A stretch of DNA of 8,519 nucleotides from Anaerolineales bacterium (lineage in GTDB: Bacteria > Chloroflexota > Anaerolineae > Anaerolineales > Villigracilaceae): the NCBI GenBank assembly GCA_028689195.1, contig JAQTWR010000100.1, forward strand, positions 1 through 8,519, in the 5' to 3' direction. The notes under the pieces were generated by a model that was not told the DNA's origin, searched no databases, and saw only the letters and a program-made list of their open reading frames with translations. Shown here one piece after another: positions 5,861 through 8,519 of this stretch (positions are counted from its first letter, which is position 1; each line of letters starts with the position of its first letter). Both the position numbers and the translations under genes were made by a program.

Positions 5861-7588
5861 TCAAAAAACGTCTGATTGCCTGGGCGAAATCAGAACGAGA
5901 TAATGCGAATTCAATATTTTTATCCTTTCCAGAAATAAAGCCGCTCCCCATGAGATTGGAACAATTCTGCGCGCCAAAGGCGGGGCAAGCGTAATTTTGC
6001 GAAATTCAAAATCGCAATTTGGAAATAATCCCCGAATTTCGGCGGGCTTGATTCCGCGCGTTTGCCGATTTGTGGGGTTAAGCCAGAAGTCGTACCACAA
6101 CACCGCGCCGTTATTTTTCAAGACTCGTAGCATCTCTTCGGCGACGCCCTTGCGGATTTGCGAATCTAAAATCGAAGAAAGCGCGGTGTATTGTAAAACG
6201 AGGTCGAACGATTGCGCCGCAAATGGAATGTTTTGCCCGTCCGCGTTGGCGAGATGACTTGTTTGCAGTTGCGCGCATGCATGGGAGAGCCTGTCTGCGA
6301 GCAGGTCTATTCCGTATAGATTGCGCGGCGGCGCGCCAAAATTAAGGAACTCCGTCAATACGCCCCCGTCACCGCATCCCATTTCCAATATCTTTAGGCG
6401 GGAGAGATCGGTAAATCCTTTGCTTTGCAGCGCCTTCAACACAAACCTTTGACGCTGGTGTATGGCGAAGAGATTCGCTTGATTGAACCATGTATAAATA
6501 TCTTTGTCTGCAAAGCGGAGTTTTCTGTCGGCATATTCGCGTTTCAAGCGGGCGACGTCGCCCGTCGTTTCCGTCTGCCATGCGGGAGTTTTGCCGATCT
6601 TGTCGCGCCAGCGATTCCAAAATTTGAGAAAGCCGACAAGAAAACCGAATCCATAACTGAGATGCAGGATGGCGAAAACAAGAGGAAGCGTCGGCGCGTA
6701 CTTCCAGCCCCGCTTTGCCGCCGTGTAAAACGAAGCGAGTAAATTTGCAAACAAGTAGAGCAGGGGAATGATAACCGCCAGAGGACGGGCAACTGGAATC
6801 AAAGCAAGCAAAACGGAAGCACTCAGCGCCAGCGCGAAGGCAGGCGGAACGAATTGCCGTAGACTCATCTGACGCGGATGTTTTTGCAAAACGCGGACTT
6901 TCCAAAATCCGTATTGATAGTATTGCCGCCAAAGGCTTCTCAACGACGTGCGGCTGAAATAAACCGAGCGCACATTCGCCGCCAACAGAATCTTACCGCC
7001 CAACTCGCGGATGCGATAGCTGTATTCGTCGTCCTGATTGCGGATCAATTCCTCGTCATAGAATCCCGCGCGTTCGATGATTTGCCGCGTGTACGCTGGG
7101 AATGGCGCGGTGTCAACGAATTGATTTTTGTTGACGGTCGTGCGAAAAGCGGAGTTCCCGACGCCAAAGGGCGAACTCATTCCAATCGCAATCGCCTTTG
7201 CGATTTTCGTCCCGCCTATTGTTTCTATCGAACCGCCGACGCCGTCCGCTTTATCTGACAGTATATGTTCCACGCAGTTTCGCGCATAATCGGGCGCAAT
7301 AACGCAATGTCCGTCCACGCGGATGACGATCTCGCCTTTGGCTTGCCGCAGTGCGATATTCATCCCTGTTGGAACGATTTTCCCATGATTATCCAAAACC
7401 TGAATTTGACGGTTTGGATGGCGCGCCGCAATCCCTTTTATGATGCTGCGCGTGTCGTCGGTGGACATCCCGTCCACGATTAGGATTTCGATTTGGTCGG
7501 CGGGGTAATCCTGCGAAAGAATGGCAAGCAGGGATTGTTCTATGTGCGCCGCTTCGTTACGAATAGGCAGGATGATGGAAACCTTCAT
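5861..7588 (-). CDS. Fused GT2 glycosyltransferase (ExoA-like) and class I SAM methyltransferase
   Basis: This 575-residue protein joins two enzymes. Residues 1-235 are a GT-A fold family 2 glycosyltransferase: VSIILPIRNEAAHIEQSL (3-20), IEILIVDGMSTDDT (33-46), a DGH motif at 92-94 in place of DxD, and NQDDEYSYR (184-192) containing the likely catalytic acid region. Three hydrophobic helices follow at about 247-265, 268-290 and 300-322, as in ExoA-like enzymes that stay at the membrane. After a short linker (about 326-345), residues 346-560 resemble a free-standing methyltransferase: LKREYADRKLR (348-358), SAM motif I ILEMGCGDGG (400-409), GIDLLADRL (426-434), and IPFAAQSFDLVLQ (454-466). It likely adds a sugar and methylates a sugar or its product; neither substrate can be read. 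The frame is continuous. The ATG overlaps the upstream stop as ATGA, which suggests translational coupling. Confidence 0.92.
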   Translation of the reverse strand: MKVSIILPIRNEAAHIEQSLLAILSQDYPADQIEILIVDGMSTDDTRSIIKGIAARHPNRQIQVLDNHGKIVPTGMNIALRQAKGEIVIRVDGHCVIAPDYARNCVEHILSDKADGVGGSIETIGGTKIAKAIAIGMSSPFGVGNSAFRTTVNKNQFVDTAPFPAYTRQIIERAGFYDEELIRNQDDEYSYRIRELGGKILLAANVRSVYFSRTSLRSLWRQYYQYGFWKVRVLQKHPRQMSLRQFVPPAFALALSASVLLALIPVARPLAVIIPLLYLFANLLASFYTAAKRGWKYAPTLPLVFAILHLSYGFGFLVGFLKFWNRWRDKIGKTPAWQTETTGDVARLKREYADRKLRFADKDIYTWFNQANLFAIHQRQRFVLKALQSKGFTDLSRLKILEMGCGDGGVLTEFLNFGAPPRNLYGIDLLADRLSHACAQLQTSHLANADGQNIPFAAQSFDLVLQYTALSSILDSQIRKGVAEEMLRVLKNNGAVLWYDFWLNPTNRQTRGIKPAEIRGLFPNCDFEFRKITLAPPLARRIVPISWGAALFLERIKILNSHYLVLISPRQSDVF

Positions 7589-8519
7589 TTGGATACCGCT
7601 TTTCGATAAACCATAATTACTTTTTCGGCGAGCGCGTTTTCGTCAAATTCGAGGACGGTTTCGCGCCCGCGAATTCGTTTATTCCTTTTCAGCGCTTGTT
7701 CGATAGCCGCGCCGATGGTTTCCGCGCTGTCGTCTTCGCAGAGGATGCAGCCCTCCACCGATTGAATGCGCTGGCGTATATCTCCCGCGTCGGTGGATAC
7801 AATCGGCAGGTTGCAAGCCAGCGCTTCTTTCACCGCGTTTGGCGAACCTTCCGTCGAGGACGTGACCAATAGAATGTCGCAGGCGTTCATATACAGCGGC
7901 ATGTTTTCAGGCGGGACTCCATTTGCGATAATAATCTCCGCCGCTCCTTGCAGCGCCGCCGATTTTTTTGCGAGCCAGAATCGTTTCTCTGTCCGATTAG
8001 GATCGCCCACGAATAGAATTAATTTTTTGTCGGCGGCGAGTCCCAGCGCGGCGCGGGATTCGTCCATGGGCATGGGGCGAAAGCGCGTCAAATCTATTCC
8101 CGCCGGGATGAGATGATATGGGCGGTTGCGGATGCGTTTTGCAAGATGTTCCGCGACGAGGATGATTTCATCCGCGCGGCTGGCGACCCATTGACTTGCG
8201 AATCGCAAAACGTATCCCAGCGGCGTGACCCGTCCGCGCTGGTCGCGTATGCCTTGCAGGTCGCTCCCGTGAAAAGTGACAACCACCGGACGTTGATTCT
8301 GCGCGAGCGCGACGATTCCCGCCTGCCCGTGATGCGCGTGGATCACGTCGTATTTTGCAATGTCCAATTCCTGAAAGCGCCGACGGGCGCGCCAATACGC
8401 CAACGGATTTTTTTTCCCGCGAAACGGAAAAACGTCCACTGTTATTCCCGCTTGTTTCAAGCGGCTGATTTGGTTTCGCGCATGAATTCCCGCAATATCC
8501 CCCTCGAATCGAGACCATT
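7585..8519 (-). CDS. GT4-family glycosyltransferase, N-terminus cut by window edge
   Basis: The frame is open to the right edge, giving 310 visible residues; family members run roughly 370-400, so the first part is missing. A TTG at 8460 is not a credible start, because upstream codons continue without a stop and encode matching sequence (GIHARNQISRLKQAGI). Motifs of the GT-B fold are visible: HAHHGQAG (bases about 8340-8317), TFHGSDL, a LIPAGIDLTRFRP hinge (about 8106-8068), LFVGDPNRTEKRFWLA, GVPPENMPLYMNACDILL, and an E-x7-E pair in EGSPNAVKEALACNLP (about 7851-7804), where the nucleotide-sugar donor binds. It probably adds one sugar of the repeat unit at the cytoplasmic membrane face. The stop overlaps the next start by 4 bp. 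Donor and acceptor are unknown. Confidence 0.93.
   Translation of the reverse strand, partial: WSRFEGDIAGIHARNQISRLKQAGITVDVFPFRGKKNPLAYWRARRRFQELDIAKYDVIHAHHGQAGIVALAQNQRPVVVTFHGSDLQGIRDQRGRVTPLGYVLRFASQWVASRADEIILVAEHLAKRIRNRPYHLIPAGIDLTRFRPMPMDESRAALGLAADKKLILFVGDPNRTEKRFWLAKKSAALQGAAEIIIANGVPPENMPLYMNACDILLVTSSTEGSPNAVKEALACNLPIVSTDAGDIRQRIQSVEGCILCEDDSAETIGAAIEQALKRNKRIRGRETVLEFDENALAEKVIMVYRKAVSK

Noticed and set aside
7314..7340. DGH in place of DxD in the GT2 domain as a sign of lost activity
   Set aside because: ExoA-like GT2 proteins often have a D-x-H form here and the remaining motifs are intact.
8458..8460. TTG as the start of the GT4 gene
   Set aside because: The frame stays open to the window edge and the upstream codons fit the family, so the true start lies outside the window.

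Overview
The window is one compact stretch of an exopolysaccharide or capsule biosynthesis locus. Every supported gene lies on the minus strand, so transcription runs from high to low coordinates. GC content looks moderate, with frequent GCG and CGC codons. An N-terminal Cys/His motif ahead of LysM-like modules, the style of the Wzz/BY-kinase, and a sugar transferase with inverted domain order together resemble what I remember from Chloroflexota of the class Anaerolineae. That assignment is inference from recalled family resemblance, not a search.

Layout in transcription order: (1) a GT4 glycosyltransferase cut by the right edge (8519-7585); (2) a fused GT2 glycosyltransferase plus class I SAM methyltransferase (7588-5861), overlapping gene 1 by 4 bp; (3) a polyprenyl-phosphate sugar-1-phosphate transferase with its catalytic domain first and its four-helix/Rossmann half second (5845-4358); (4) a DegT/DnrJ/EryC1/StrS PLP sugar aminotransferase (4345-3197); (5) a Wzz-type chain-length regulator fused to a BY-type tyrosine autokinase (3121-1013); (6) a single-pass membrane protein with an N-terminal Cys/His motif and two LysM-like modules (984-49); (7) the first 14 codons of another membrane or secreted protein, running off the left edge (44-1). 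The junctions are -4, 15, 12, 75, 28 and 4 bp, so only the 75-bp gap before the kinase has room for an internal promoter.

Proposed division of labour: the aminotransferase makes an amino-sugar nucleotide. The sugar transferase loads the first sugar phosphate onto undecaprenyl phosphate at the inner membrane face. The GT4 and GT2 enzymes extend the repeat unit, and the GT2-fused methyltransferase may methylate a sugar. The Wzz/BY-kinase controls polymerisation and export, and the LysM protein may tie the machinery or product to peptidoglycan. No flippase or polymerase is seen; the truncated membrane ORF at the left edge could be one, but too little is visible to say.

The most notable points are the permuted sugar transferase with Asn-Glu where the Asp-Glu catalytic dyad is expected, the GT2-methyltransferase fusion, the Cys/His-TM-LysM protein next to the kinase, and the internal tyrosine cluster of the kinase. 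I see no mobile elements, RNA genes, CRISPR arrays or convincing terminators.
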